From Embleya sp045207785 (GTDB lineage: Bacteria; Actinomycetota; Actinomycetes; Streptomycetales; Streptomycetaceae), in contig NZ_CP108776.1 in assembly GCF_045207785.1 (NCBI RefSeq), forward strand, positions 6,138,001-6,202,000: DNA of 64,000 nt. Reading direction: 5' to 3'. The notes under the pieces were generated by a model. The model ran no database searches. It was not told where the DNA came from and saw nothing but the letters and a program-made list of their open reading frames with translations. Position numbers and translations under genes: made by a program. Shown here in pieces: positions 1-9,336 of the stretch (the first letter of the stretch is position 1; every line of letters starts with the position of its first letter).

Positions 1-1508
1 CGGCGCGGCCGTCCGGTCACGGTGAAATAGCGGGCCCGCAATGCCGCGTCGTCGGCGACGACGAGCACCCGTTCGGGCCGGTCGGTCTCGGCCAGCGCGC
101 GGGCGGCGAAGTCGGACACCTCGTCGCGGACGGCATCCGCCCAACGCGCGTCCGGCGTCGCGCCGGGATCGGCGAGCACCACGACCACGAGGTGTTCGAG
201 GCCGTCCCCGAAGACCACGCAGTCGCGGACCCGGGGGCACGATCGCAACCGGCCCTCGACCCACTCCGGCGAGACGTTGCGGCCGTGACTGGTGATGATC
301 ATGTTCTTCAGCCGGCCGAGGATCCTGATCCGACCGTGCTCGTCGATCGAGGCCCGGTCGCCGGTGTGCAGCCAACCGTCCTCGTCCAACGGCCGACTGG
401 TCGGGTCCTCGACCGTGTAACCCGCGAACAACGACGCGGAACGGACCAGCAGTTCGTCCTCCGGGCCGATCCGCACCTCGCAGTGCGGCAGCGGCCGGCC
501 CACCGTTCCGGGGGCGTTCTCGCTCGGCCGGTTCCAGGACACGACCGAGCTGTTCTCGCTGAGCCCGTATCCCTCGTACACGTCGATGCCCAGCGCGCCG
601 AGCCGCTCCAGGGCGCTCGGGTCCACCGGCGCCCCGCCCGCGAGCAGGAACGGCGGGGTGGTGGCGGCGAAGAGCGTTCGCACCGGGTCGTCCCCGGCGT
701 TCGCGGCGGCCTTGTCCAGGACCGAGACCACGGCCGGGGGCAGCACGGCGGCGGTGGCCCGGGTGCCGCGCAGCCACTCCAACGCCTCCTCCGCGCGCGA
801 ACCGGCGGTGCCGAGCAACGCGGCGTCCCGGGGCAGCAGCACGAGCGTGCCGCCGACCCGGATCGGCTGGTAGACGGCGGCTATCTGCTCGATGAGCAGA
901 CTGAACGGCACCAGCGAGAGGTAGCGGTCGAAGATGCCGGTCGGCAACACCTCCGCGAGCGCGTCCAGCAGCGCCTCGATGCCGGCCCGGCGGATGCGAA
1001 CGCCCTTGGGCACTCCCGTGGTGCCGGATGTGTGGATCACCTTCACCACGTCGTCGGCCGCCCCTGCCCGGTCGACGACGGGATCGGCGCGGTGCGCCGG
1101 CGGCGCGGCCTCACCGGTGAAGTCCTGGGCGATCCGCACCAGTTCGCGACCCTCGGCCAGGCCCCACGCGCGCACGCGCGCCTCGCCCTGCTCGTCCACC
1201 AGGCATACCGCCGTGCCGCGCAACAGCGACTCGGCCTGCTCGGCGGAGAACGCGAGCGGGACGGGGACCTCGACGAGATCCCGAGCCAGCAGCGCGAGGT
1301 CGGCGACCACCCAGTCGGGGGTGTTGCCGGCGACCAGGCCGACCACGGTGCCCGGCGGATGGTCCAGCCGCTCGGCGAGTCGATTGCGCAGATCGCGGAT
1401 CTGCCCGTAGGTGTACGTGCATTCGGCGCGGCCGGCCCGGTCGACGACCTCGATCAGCGCACGGTCTCGGTACTCGGGCCGGTTCAGCCCTTGTTCGACG
1501 CTCAGCAC
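1..1508 (-). CDS. AMP-dependent acyl-CoA/acid ligase (ANL superfamily), 3' end outside window
   Basis: Open frame from a GTG at 1508 running off the left edge (about 502 codons seen). It should adenylate a carboxylic acid and probably transfer it to CoA. Visible ANL motifs in order: the P-loop HTSGTTGVPKG near residue 158, the YEGYGLSENS adenine motif near residue 310, and the HTGD plus GRLKNMIITSHGRN hinge region near residues 375-410. This looks like a long-chain fatty acyl-CoA ligase, but the substrate cannot be read from the sequence. The start lies 3 nt after the stop of the thermostable-hemolysin-family gene, so the two are surely cotranscribed. The final C-terminal Lys of the family lies beyond the window. 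Confidence 0.9.
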   Translation of the reverse strand, partial: MLSVEQGLNRPEYRDRALIEVVDRAGRAECTYTYGQIRDLRNRLAERLDHPPGTVVGLVAGNTPDWVVADLALLARDLVEVPVPLAFSAEQAESLLRGTAVCLVDEQGEARVRAWGLAEGRELVRIAQDFTGEAAPPAHRADPVVDRAGAADDVVKVIHTSGTTGVPKGVRIRRAGIEALLDALAEVLPTGIFDRYLSLVPFSLLIEQIAAVYQPIRVGGTLVLLPRDAALLGTAGSRAEEALEWLRGTRATAAVLPPAVVSVLDKAAANAGDDPVRTLFAATTPPFLLAGGAPVDPSALERLGALGIDVYEGYGLSENSSVVSWNRPSENAPGTVGRPLPHCEVRIGPEDELLVRSASLFAGYTVEDPTSRPLDEDGWLHTGDRASIDEHGRIRILGRLKNMIITSHGRNVSPEWVEGRLRSCPRVRDCVVFGDGLEHLVVVVLADPGATPDARWADAVRDEVSDFAARALAETDRPERVLVVADDAALRARYFTVTGRPR

Positions 1509-1511
1509 GGG

Positions 1512-2135
1512 CTACACCCCCGCCTGTACTGGGGTGTTCGACCGGCGTCCGGACAGCGACATCAGCGAGTCGCCGACATGCCTGAGGTCGACGTAGCCGA
1601 CGACCGGCTTCTTGTCGTAGTAGGTTCCCCAGCCGCCCTTGAGGCGAGCCGGCAGGGCGGCCTCGGTGGCCGCGACCAGCGGCCGGAAGTCGATCCCGTA
1701 GCGCGGCAGGGTGCCCGCGAGCCGGCCGGTGGCGGTGAAGATCGCCGCCTTGGCCCCGTTGCACCACGCCAACGTGGGCATCATGCCCAGGAGTTGCGCC
1801 CCCGAGCCCCGGCTGGTGGAGGCGAGCGAGTTGATCTCGCAGATCTCCGAGCGCTGCAACTGCTCACCGATCAGCGGGACGAGCAGCGACTCCAGGCTGT
1901 CGTCCAGGTAGTACTCGGACACCAGGGTGTCCGTGCCCGCGAAGGTCAGGCCGGCGACCGCGCCGTGCAATCCGATCGGATCACGGGGGTCGTGCACGTC
2001 CTCACGCAGGATCGCGAACAGGTCCGGTGAGGGGTCGATGTACGCCCCGTACTGCTCGCGGAAGGTCGTTCGGGCCAGTCGGGCCGCGGCCCGCCACAGT
2101 GGATGTTCTCTCCGTGCGATGACTCCAGGCGACAT
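1512..2135 (-). CDS. Thermostable hemolysin family protein (T_hemolysin-like)
   Basis: 207 aa. The ATG at 2135 is chosen because a GAAGGGGGAG ribosome site precedes it; longer in-frame versions read GC-rich non-coding DNA. The protein resembles the family named after Vibrio thermostable hemolysin: an N-terminal REQYGAYIDP-type segment, a central EINSLASTSRG block, then FTATGRLAGTLPRYGI and a C-terminal WGTYYDKKPVVGYVDL stretch. There is no signal peptide or membrane segment, so a literal hemolysin role is doubtful. The fold has an acyltransferase-like flavour, which is inference. Direct coupling to an acyl ligase suggests a role in making or moving an acyl group. Confidence 0.8.
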   Translation of the reverse strand: MSPGVIARREHPLWRAAARLARTTFREQYGAYIDPSPDLFAILREDVHDPRDPIGLHGAVAGLTFAGTDTLVSEYYLDDSLESLLVPLIGEQLQRSEICEINSLASTSRGSGAQLLGMMPTLAWCNGAKAAIFTATGRLAGTLPRYGIDFRPLVAATEAALPARLKGGWGTYYDKKPVVGYVDLRHVGDSLMSLSGRRSNTPVQAGV

Positions 2136-2626
2136 GGCTCCCCCTTCGGGAGAAACGCTTCGAATGGATCCGCTGCGTCCAGCGGGTCGGCGCGCCGTAC
2201 GGGGCACGGAAGGACGGCCCGAGCGTGGGTGCGTTCGTCGATGTCGTGCCGACGCCCACCCCCGCCGAGCCAACCCCCCCGGAGCGACGTTCGTTCGAAG
2301 TTGCGCCTTTGAACGATCGCCGTTCGTGTTCTTCGGTGCCTCGCTGCACTCGCGTGCCTCGCTGCTCCCCCGATCCCAACCGCCCCGATGTCAGTACTGA
2401 ATCACGAACTGAGCGTTGCCGTGGGTCACCGGTCCGAAAATAAGACCAAGAAGAAACAAAGAAACCTGCACGCATAGGTCAATAAGATGATCAGGATTCG
2501 GGATGGTCACGGGTCGGAAGATCCGCGCCGGGATTGACACCGAACAACGATCGAACATGAACCGATCGCGAACGGCATTCTGTGGCTAGGCTGGGGCGAC
2601 CACATACGCCTCCGAGGGGGACTGTC
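2136..2626. other. Gene-free divergent region
   Basis: 491 bases between the hemolysin-family gene (left) and the cupin gene (right). No credible gene is seen. It should hold both promoters. A TAGGCT box at about 2587-2592 is a plausible -10 for the cupin gene. The stretch 2440-2580 is clearly more AT-rich than the surroundings. Confidence 0.5.
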
Positions 2627-3193
2627 ATGGCTCGTGCCGGCGACACGCTGCGGATGGGAAACGATCGGCTCACGTTCCACAAGACCTCGGCGGATACCGG
2701 GGGTTCCTACGTGGAGGTCGAGGTGGACTACGGGCCCGTGGTCAACCGGCCGCCCGTGCACACGCATCCGAAGCAGCGCGAGCACATGCGGATCCTGTCC
2801 GGTGAACTCCTGGTGGTGATGGACGGCGAGGAGAGCGTCTACGCGCCGGGGGAGATCGTGGATATACCGCCCGGCGTCAAGCACACGCTGTGGAACCCGG
2901 GCACCGAACGCACCGTCGTACGTTGGCGGACCAGTCCCGCGCTGCGCACGGAGCGGGTCTTCGAGACCCTGTGGAGCCTGTCCGAGGAGGGCAAGCTCAC
3001 CCCGGACGGCCGGCCGACGCTCCAAGTCGCCCTGCTCGCCCTCGCGTTCCGCAACGAGTACCGCGTCTCCGGCCCACGCCCGTTCGCCGTCGACATGGCC
3101 CTGTGCACCCTACTGGCGCCACTCGGCCTGGCCTGCGGCTACCGCTTCACCCACCGCCGAGCGGCGAACGCGGACCGAGTCGCCGGGTCGTGA
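2627..3193 (+). CDS. Cupin domain protein
   Basis: 188 aa; the ATG at 2627 follows a GAGGGGGA ribosome site, so the longer in-frame start at 2582 is rejected. A single cupin beta-barrel occupies about residues 15-110: motif 1 is HTHPKQREHMRILSGE (two His and a Glu in metal-binding spacing), and motif 2 is PGEIVDIPPGVKHTLWNPG with the third His. The C-terminal third (about 120-188) is hydrophobic in parts and ends near a possible membrane-associated helix (MALCTLLAPLGLACGY). Substrate unknown. It stands alone between a divergent and a convergent neighbour. Confidence 0.85.
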   Translation: MARAGDTLRMGNDRLTFHKTSADTGGSYVEVEVDYGPVVNRPPVHTHPKQREHMRILSGELLVVMDGEESVYAPGEIVDIPPGVKHTLWNPGTERTVVRWRTSPALRTERVFETLWSLSEEGKLTPDGRPTLQVALLALAFRNEYRVSGPRPFAVDMALCTLLAPLGLACGYRFTHRRAANADRVAGS

Positions 3194-3279
3194 ATCGGCC
3201 GAACTACCCATGACACGTCGTTCGTCATGGGCGGGGCCGCCTCACGCGGGGCTCACGCGGGGCCTCATGCGGGGCGGCC

Positions 3280-4245
3280 TCATGTGATGCCGAACCAGTG
3301 CTCGGCGAGTGCGTCCAGGGTGTCGGTGCCGGGCGGGGGTGGGGTCTCGCGGAGGAACCAGGGCAGGTTCGCCTGGACGTGCAGGAGCGCGTACGCCATC
3401 ACGATCCGCGGCAGCGCAGGGAGTTCGTGCGGGTGGTACCCGTAGGCGGTCACGAACGCGCGCATCAGGCGCGGGTCGCCGCGGGTGATGAACAGGCCGA
3501 CCGCGACCAGGTCGTATTCGCGCGGGCCGCGCATCGCGGGTTCGAAGTCGAACAGGCCGGTGGGCGTCCAGCCGCCGGAGTGCTCGCGGACCAGGACGTG
3601 TACGGGCATGAACTCGGTGTGCAGGAGCACGCTCGGGGACGGCGGCAGGTCGACCCCGTCGAGGAAGTCGGGGATCTGCGTGAGCCAGGACTCGGCCAGG
3701 CCGTGCGCGCGCTGCGCCTCGACGCAGCCGCCGCGCCGCTCGGTCAGGAACGTCGACCAGTGCGGCGGGTCGAGCTCCGGTGGCGGCACGGCGTGCAACC
3801 GCGCGAGGGCCGTTCCCAGCCGCGACATCAGTCGGACCCGCTCGGCGGTCGGGACGCGCGGCCACGCGTCGAGCAGGCTCTCGCCGTGCAGGCGGTCCAT
3901 GAGGAGGTAGCCCCAACCCCGGTGGACACCGGTGGCGCGCACGCCCGGGGTGGGGATCGGCAGCCGGCCCGCGACGGCGCCGAGCGCGGTGCTCTCGATG
4001 GTCAGCTCGTGCGCGTAGACCGGTGGGTACAGCTTGAGGACGTGGTCGTCCCCGACGGCGTACACGGGCAGCGACCCGGTCTCGAAGGCCACGACCGACG
4101 CGGTGGACAGCCCGAGCCGCGCGCACAACGCGAGCACGGCCGGTCGCAACAGGTCCTTGTCGATCGCCCTGTACCGGTCCTCGGTCTCGGCGGCGGGGAA
4201 GTCGTTCACGGGAGGAGCCTGGCCGGTGTCCGCTCGGTGCCGCAA
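3280..4245 (-). CDS. APH-family phosphotransferase
   Basis: 321 aa from a TTG at 4245 (a GGAAAGG lies just upstream); a GTG at 4209 is the alternative. It has the aminoglycoside-kinase fold (hygromycin-kinase-like group). The usual Brenner loop HxDxxxxN reads HTEFMPVH here (about residue 208), with Glu for Asp and His for Asn. The following FDFEPAMRGPREYDL contains the DFD-like Mg site. The start is 19 nt after the marR stop, so it is probably in the marR transcript. Either a kinase for a small hydroxylated molecule or a resistance enzyme; substrate not predictable. See finding on the altered loop. Confidence 0.8.
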   Translation of the reverse strand: MRHRADTGQAPPVNDFPAAETEDRYRAIDKDLLRPAVLALCARLGLSTASVVAFETGSLPVYAVGDDHVLKLYPPVYAHELTIESTALGAVAGRLPIPTPGVRATGVHRGWGYLLMDRLHGESLLDAWPRVPTAERVRLMSRLGTALARLHAVPPPELDPPHWSTFLTERRGGCVEAQRAHGLAESWLTQIPDFLDGVDLPPSPSVLLHTEFMPVHVLVREHSGGWTPTGLFDFEPAMRGPREYDLVAVGLFITRGDPRLMRAFVTAYGYHPHELPALPRIVMAYALLHVQANLPWFLRETPPPPGTDTLDALAEHWFGIT

Positions 4246-4264
4246 CCGCCTTTCCGCGCGGCGC

Positions 4265-4744
4265 TCAGCTGTGCGGGGCCTCCATGGCCGGGCGGAGCCG
4301 CTGTAGGAGGGCGTACAGGCCCGCGCGCTCCTCCAGGGTCAGGCCGTCCAGGGCGTCGCGGGTGGTCTGCATCTCCTCGCGGATCCGGCGGATCGTGGCG
4401 TGGCCCTCCTCCGTGGCCACCACGTTCTTGACCCGGCGGTCGGTGGGGTTGGGCTCGCGTCGGACCAGGCCGCGCGATTCCAGCCGGTCGACGATGCCGG
4501 TGACGTTGGACGCGTCGCAGACCAGCCGATCGGCGAGGCCGCGCATCGGGAGTGGGCGGCGGAGCAGGGACAGGGTCTTGGCCTGTACCGAGGTCAGGCC
4601 GTGCCGGCTGACGACCGCGGCGAAGTCGTGGAAGTAGGCGGTGCCCACCGCGGCCATGGAGTCCATGATCTGGGCGGTGCTCGGCGCGGCGGGGTCGGCG
4701 CCGATGGCGCCCGGGGTCGAGTCCGTACCCGTGGTGCTGCTCAT
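4265..4744 (-). CDS. MarR family transcriptional regulator
   Basis: 159 aa. The MarR winged helix lies in about residues 45-125, with the recognition region around LADRLVCDASNVTGIVDRLE and the wing DRRVKNVVATEEG. It is divergent from an MFS exporter whose start is 190 bp away; two near-identical palindromes in the gap (4768-4780, 4838-4850) fit autorepression and repression of the exporter operon. Release by an aromatic or electrophilic ligand would fit family habit and the neighbouring NADPH oxidoreductase, but is inference. Confidence 0.9.
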   Translation of the reverse strand: MSSTTGTDSTPGAIGADPAAPSTAQIMDSMAAVGTAYFHDFAAVVSRHGLTSVQAKTLSLLRRPLPMRGLADRLVCDASNVTGIVDRLESRGLVRREPNPTDRRVKNVVATEEGHATIRRIREEMQTTRDALDGLTLEERAGLYALLQRLRPAMEAPHS

Positions 4745-4764
4745 GTCCCCAAGTTAACGCAAAA

Positions 4765-4783
4765 AGGTTGAGGACTTCAACCT
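4765..4783. promoter_or_regulatory. Putative MarR operator 1
   Basis: Perfect 7-bp inverted repeat AGGTTGA/TCAACCT around GGACT. Its core TTGAGGACTTCAA differs by one base from the second site at 4838-4850. It lies 20-40 bp upstream of the marR start, in the position expected for autorepression. Confidence 0.7.
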
Positions 4784-4837
4784 TTGAACTTGACGTAGCA
4801 ATTTTCGAGTGTCTACGGTCGTCTCCCGTCGTATTGC

Positions 4838-4850
4838 TTGAAGACTTCAA
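4838..4850. promoter_or_regulatory. Putative MarR operator 2
   Basis: TTGAAGACTTCAA, a perfect 6-bp inverted repeat about one central base. It lies 85 bp upstream of the MFS start and matches operator 1 at 12 of 13 positions. Likely governs the exporter/oxidoreductase operon. Confidence 0.7.
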
Positions 4851-4934
4851 CCATCGTGCACATCAAGCATTGCGAAACCCGCCCGAGCCGTACCGCGGAC
4901 ACGTTCCCCGCCGCCCCGAAGGAAGTGCACCTCC

Positions 4935-6422
4935 GTGAGCCCCACCCCGCCCGGCGCCGTCGCCGACACGCGACGATCCGGCGCCCCGCTGATCCTCGCC
5001 CTCGGCCTGGCCGCCATGGTCGTCGCGATGGCGCAGACCCAGGTCATCCCGATCCTCGGCCTGCTCCAGCAAGAGCTGGGCACCACGCCCGCCGGTGTCG
5101 GCTGGGTGACCACCGCCACGCTGCTGTCCGCCGCCGTCTTCACGCCGCTGCTCGGCCGCTTCGGTGACCAGCACGGCAAGAAGCCGACCCTGGTCGGCGT
5201 GCTGATCGTGATGATCGCCGGGTCCGTGCTGGCCGCGGCGACGTCCTCGCTGCCGCTGCTGATCCTGGGCCGGGTGCTCCAGGGCGCCGCGACCGCGATC
5301 TTCCCGCTGGCGCTGTCGATCATCCGCGAGGAACTGCCGGTCGAGAAGCTGCCCGGCGCGATGTCGCTGATCAGCGGCACGCTCGCGTTCGGCAGCGGGC
5401 TCTCGCTGGTGGCCACCGGGCTGCTGACCCGCGGCGACGACCCGAACTACCACCTCGTCTTCTGGTTCTCCGCGATCCTGTCCGCGGTCGCCCTGGCCGC
5501 GGTGCTCTTCCGCGTCCCCGCGAGCCGGGCCAAGGCCGGCGGCCGGATCGACCTCCTCGGCGCGGCCACCCTGGGCGCGTTCCTGGTGCTGCTGCTCCTG
5601 GGCATCTCGCAGGGGCACGAGTGGGGTTGGGCCTCCGGCCGGACCATCGGCGCCTTCGTCGGCGCCGTCGTGATGGGCTTCGTGTGGACCATGGTCGAGC
5701 GCCGGGTCACCGACCCGCTGGTGGACCTGCGGATGTTCGTGCACCGCCCGGTCCTGCTGACCAACCTGGCCGGCCTGTTCGTCGGCTTCGCGGCGTTCAG
5801 CCAGTTCATCGGCATCTCCTACCTCGTCCAGATGCCCGAGCGGGTGGCCGGGTACGGCTTCGGCGCGTCCGTCCTGCGGGCCTCGGTCGAGTACCTCCTC
5901 CCCGGCGCGCTGATCTCGCTGCTCGCGGCCCCCGGCGGCGGCGTCCTGGTGGGCAGGATCGGCGCGCGCGTGACGCTCGCCATCGGTTCCGTGGTCGGCG
6001 TGGCCGGCTTCGCGTGGCTCGCGTTCGGGCACGGCGCGACCGCGTCGGTGATCCTGGCGGGCATGCTCACCGGCATCTCGATCTCGTTCGGGTACGCGGC
6101 GATGCCCGCGCTGATCGTGGCCAACGTGCCGCACCATCAGACCGGCATCGCGAACGGCATCAACTCCATTTCGCGCAGCGTCGGCAGCTCCATCGCGAGC
6201 GCGGTGATCACCACGCTGCTCGCGTCCAAGTCGGTCGCCGGGCTGCCCGCGGGCCTCCCGCCGATCCCGGCCGAGAGCCAGTTCACGCTGAGCTTCGTGA
6301 TCGCCGGCGGGATGCTCGTCCTGGTCGTCGCGGTGGCGTTGCTCGGCCTCAAGCGGGTACCCGCAAGGGCCGAACCGGTGGCGGTGTCCATCCCGGACCG
6401 GCAGCAGCCCGTGAACGCCTGA
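4935..6422 (+). CDS. MFS drug exporter (DHA2/EmrB-QacA type)
   Basis: 495 aa from GTG 4935 with GAAGGAAG upstream. About 14 membrane helices, beginning with LILALGLAAMVVAMAQTQV; the loop GRFGDQHGKKPT (about residue 75) is the MFS motif A between helices 2 and 3. A proton-driven efflux pump of the inner membrane, probably for hydrophobic or cationic compounds. It is first in an operon with an NADPH oxidoreductase 95 nt downstream and faces a marR gene that probably represses it. Confidence 0.9.
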   Translation: MSPTPPGAVADTRRSGAPLILALGLAAMVVAMAQTQVIPILGLLQQELGTTPAGVGWVTTATLLSAAVFTPLLGRFGDQHGKKPTLVGVLIVMIAGSVLAAATSSLPLLILGRVLQGAATAIFPLALSIIREELPVEKLPGAMSLISGTLAFGSGLSLVATGLLTRGDDPNYHLVFWFSAILSAVALAAVLFRVPASRAKAGGRIDLLGAATLGAFLVLLLLGISQGHEWGWASGRTIGAFVGAVVMGFVWTMVERRVTDPLVDLRMFVHRPVLLTNLAGLFVGFAAFSQFIGISYLVQMPERVAGYGFGASVLRASVEYLLPGALISLLAAPGGGVLVGRIGARVTLAIGSVVGVAGFAWLAFGHGATASVILAGMLTGISISFGYAAMPALIVANVPHHQTGIANGINSISRSVGSSIASAVITTLLASKSVAGLPAGLPPIPAESQFTLSFVIAGGMLVLVVAVALLGLKRVPARAEPVAVSIPDRQQPVNA

Positions 6423-6517
6423 CGAACGACCCGCCCCGCCGGACCCGCCCTGCCCGAGCCGCACCAGCCCGGCCACACCGCCCGAGCCGCACACCAGTCG
6501 AGAAAGGCGCACCACAC

Positions 6518-7531
<1,014 letters not shown>

Positions 7532-7556
7532 CGCGCGGACCGAACATCGCGACCGG

Positions 7557-7588
7557 GACCCGTCGGGGGACGGTGCCCCGACCGGGTC
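7557..7588. terminator. Hairpin after oxidoreductase
   Basis: GACCCGTCGGGG pairs with CCCCGACCGGGTC across a 7-base loop with one bulge. It sits 25 bp past the reductase stop and forms a tandem pair with the next hairpin. No U-tract. Confidence 0.55.
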
Positions 7589-7596
7589 CGGACGTG

Positions 7597-7637
7597 CCGA
7601 AGGGCCGGGCGTGGGGGTGGTCCGCGCGGCCCTTCGG
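7597..7637. terminator. Bidirectional terminator hairpin
   Basis: Perfect 11-bp arms CCGAAGGGCCG / CGGCCCTTCGG between two convergent genes (stops at 7531 and 7679). The position suits termination from both sides. Confidence 0.65.
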
Positions 7638-7678
7638 GCTCAGGGGGATCGGCGGCGGCCGATCTCGGGGGATCGGTG

Positions 7679-9145
7679 TCAGCCGATGAACAGGTAGTCC
7701 GCCTGGTACGGCACCTCGGCCGTGGGCCGCGTCGCCGGGTCGCACGTGCCGGCCGGTGCCACGCCGCCCTGCGTGTTCAGCCGCAGGATCTGGGTGGTGG
7801 CCGAGAACAGCCCGGTCTTGCCGGTCTGGGTCGCGTTCAGGACCAGCTCGGGGATGTTCGCGTCACCGTTGGGGAGCTTGGTCGCCACCGCGCCGGTCAC
7901 CGAGCTGCCGTCCGGCGCGATCCACTGCGGCGGGCCGGCGCTCGGGTTCACGAAGCTGTGCTTGATGTCGCCCTGGAGCTTGGCGGCGACGTCGAACTGG
8001 GTGAACGCGGTCACGCCGTCCTTGGTCGTGCACTGGTAGATCTGCTTGCCGGTCAGCACCGAGTAGTTCAGCGCCGGCGGCTTCGGGGTGACCTTCTGCG
8101 CGAGCTGACCGCGCACCGCGCCGCCCGGGAACTCGCCGGTGTGCAGGTTGGTGTAGTAGTTCGCCGGCGTCGCGTTGATCCGCTCGACCAGTGCCGGGTC
8201 GATCCCCTCGACGGTGCCGGCCAGGCCGGTCACCGACTGCGGCAGGCCGGCCTTGGCGTCGAACAGCGGCGCGACCACGTCACCGTTCGCGCCCGCGGGC
8301 GCCTTGTGCAGGTGGCCGAGCGTGGGCGGGGCGATCCCGGTCCAACTGAACGACCAGTCGATGCAGTTGCCCCACGGGCGGACCGACGTGCTCGCCCGGC
8401 CGTCCGGGTCGCCGGTCTTCTTGCCCTCGGCGTTGGGCACTTCCTGCTTCGCGTCCGCCTCGGCGGGCAGCGTGCCGTTCTTGAGGACGCTCTTGACGTC
8501 CGCCGGCGCGGCGAGCTTGACCAACTGGCCGCGGACCGCGCCGCCGGGGAACTCGCCGGTGTGCACGTTGAAGTACAGGCTCGCCGGATCGGCCTTGATC
8601 TTGTCGAGCAGCGCGGCGTCGGTGACCTTGACGCTGCCGGTGACGGCCTGTGCCGAGTCCGGCAGCGGGGACGCGAAGAACGGGACCTTGACCTCGCCGT
8701 TCTTGCCCTTGCCGCCCAGGTGCAGGTGGGCCGCGGTCGGTGCGCCGATGCCTTCCCAGCGGATCCCGAACGACACCTGGTCGCCCTTGATCCGCACCAG
8801 CGCGGTGCCCTTGCCGTCCTTGTCGCCGACCGCCGCGCCGCCGCCGGGCACCTCGTTCGCGCCGGACAGGCCCGCCGCGAAGAACGTCTCCTCGCCGTTC
8901 GCGGGCTCGACCGCGCCGGTCGTGGTCTGGTTGGAGGCCGGCACGGCCGCGCCGTGCTCGCCGCCGTGTTCGGCGCCGGCACCCGTCGCACCGGGGTCGT
9001 TGGAGCCCTGGCCGACGTTCACCGTCTCGGTGTTCGCGGCACCGGACTTGTCCGACTTGTCATCCGAGGACGAGCAGCCGGTGACGGCGAACGCGAGCGT
9101 CGTGGCGAGGGCGAGCGTGGGCAGCGTGAACCTGCGTGCGGACAT
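7679..9145 (-). CDS. CHRD-domain lipoprotein
   Basis: 488 aa. The signal peptide ends in a lipobox VTGC (Cys about 24), followed by a Ser/Asp/Gly-rich tether to about residue 75. Two CHRD domains follow (about 85-205 and 215-345); each ends with the hallmark HTGEFPGGAVRGQL and contains AHLH or GHLH. The remaining C-terminal third is a separate beta-rich domain with no recognised name. CHRD domains occur in extracellular proteins of unclear function. Probably anchored to the outer face of the membrane. The upstream neighbour is another lipoprotein in the same direction, 191 bp away. Confidence 0.85.
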   Translation of the reverse strand: MSARRFTLPTLALATTLAFAVTGCSSSDDKSDKSGAANTETVNVGQGSNDPGATGAGAEHGGEHGAAVPASNQTTTGAVEPANGEETFFAAGLSGANEVPGGGAAVGDKDGKGTALVRIKGDQVSFGIRWEGIGAPTAAHLHLGGKGKNGEVKVPFFASPLPDSAQAVTGSVKVTDAALLDKIKADPASLYFNVHTGEFPGGAVRGQLVKLAAPADVKSVLKNGTLPAEADAKQEVPNAEGKKTGDPDGRASTSVRPWGNCIDWSFSWTGIAPPTLGHLHKAPAGANGDVVAPLFDAKAGLPQSVTGLAGTVEGIDPALVERINATPANYYTNLHTGEFPGGAVRGQLAQKVTPKPPALNYSVLTGKQIYQCTTKDGVTAFTQFDVAAKLQGDIKHSFVNPSAGPPQWIAPDGSSVTGAVATKLPNGDANIPELVLNATQTGKTGLFSATTQILRLNTQGGVAPAGTCDPATRPTAEVPYQADYLFIG

Positions 9146-9336
9146 GGCGAAGTCTCCCCGAGGACAAGTGTGTTGACGCGATGTGTGTCGACCGGCGGCG
9201 GCCGCGTCCGCATCCGTGCTGCGGGGGCCTGGCGGGCCGGTGATGGGTGATGTGTGCTGTTCGAGGTGGTGCCGGGCGTGCCGTGTGGTGCGCGGTGTGG
9301 CAACGTGCGGTGTCGCGCCGCGTGGTGCGGGGTCGA

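Noticed and set aside
192..2030. Long plus-strand frame of 612 codons
   Set aside because: It is the antisense shadow of the AMP ligase and hemolysin-family genes; no family features.
4863..6515. 550-codon minus-strand frame over the MFS gene
   Set aside because: Asp/Gly/Arg-rich shadow typical of high-GC codons opposite a real transporter.
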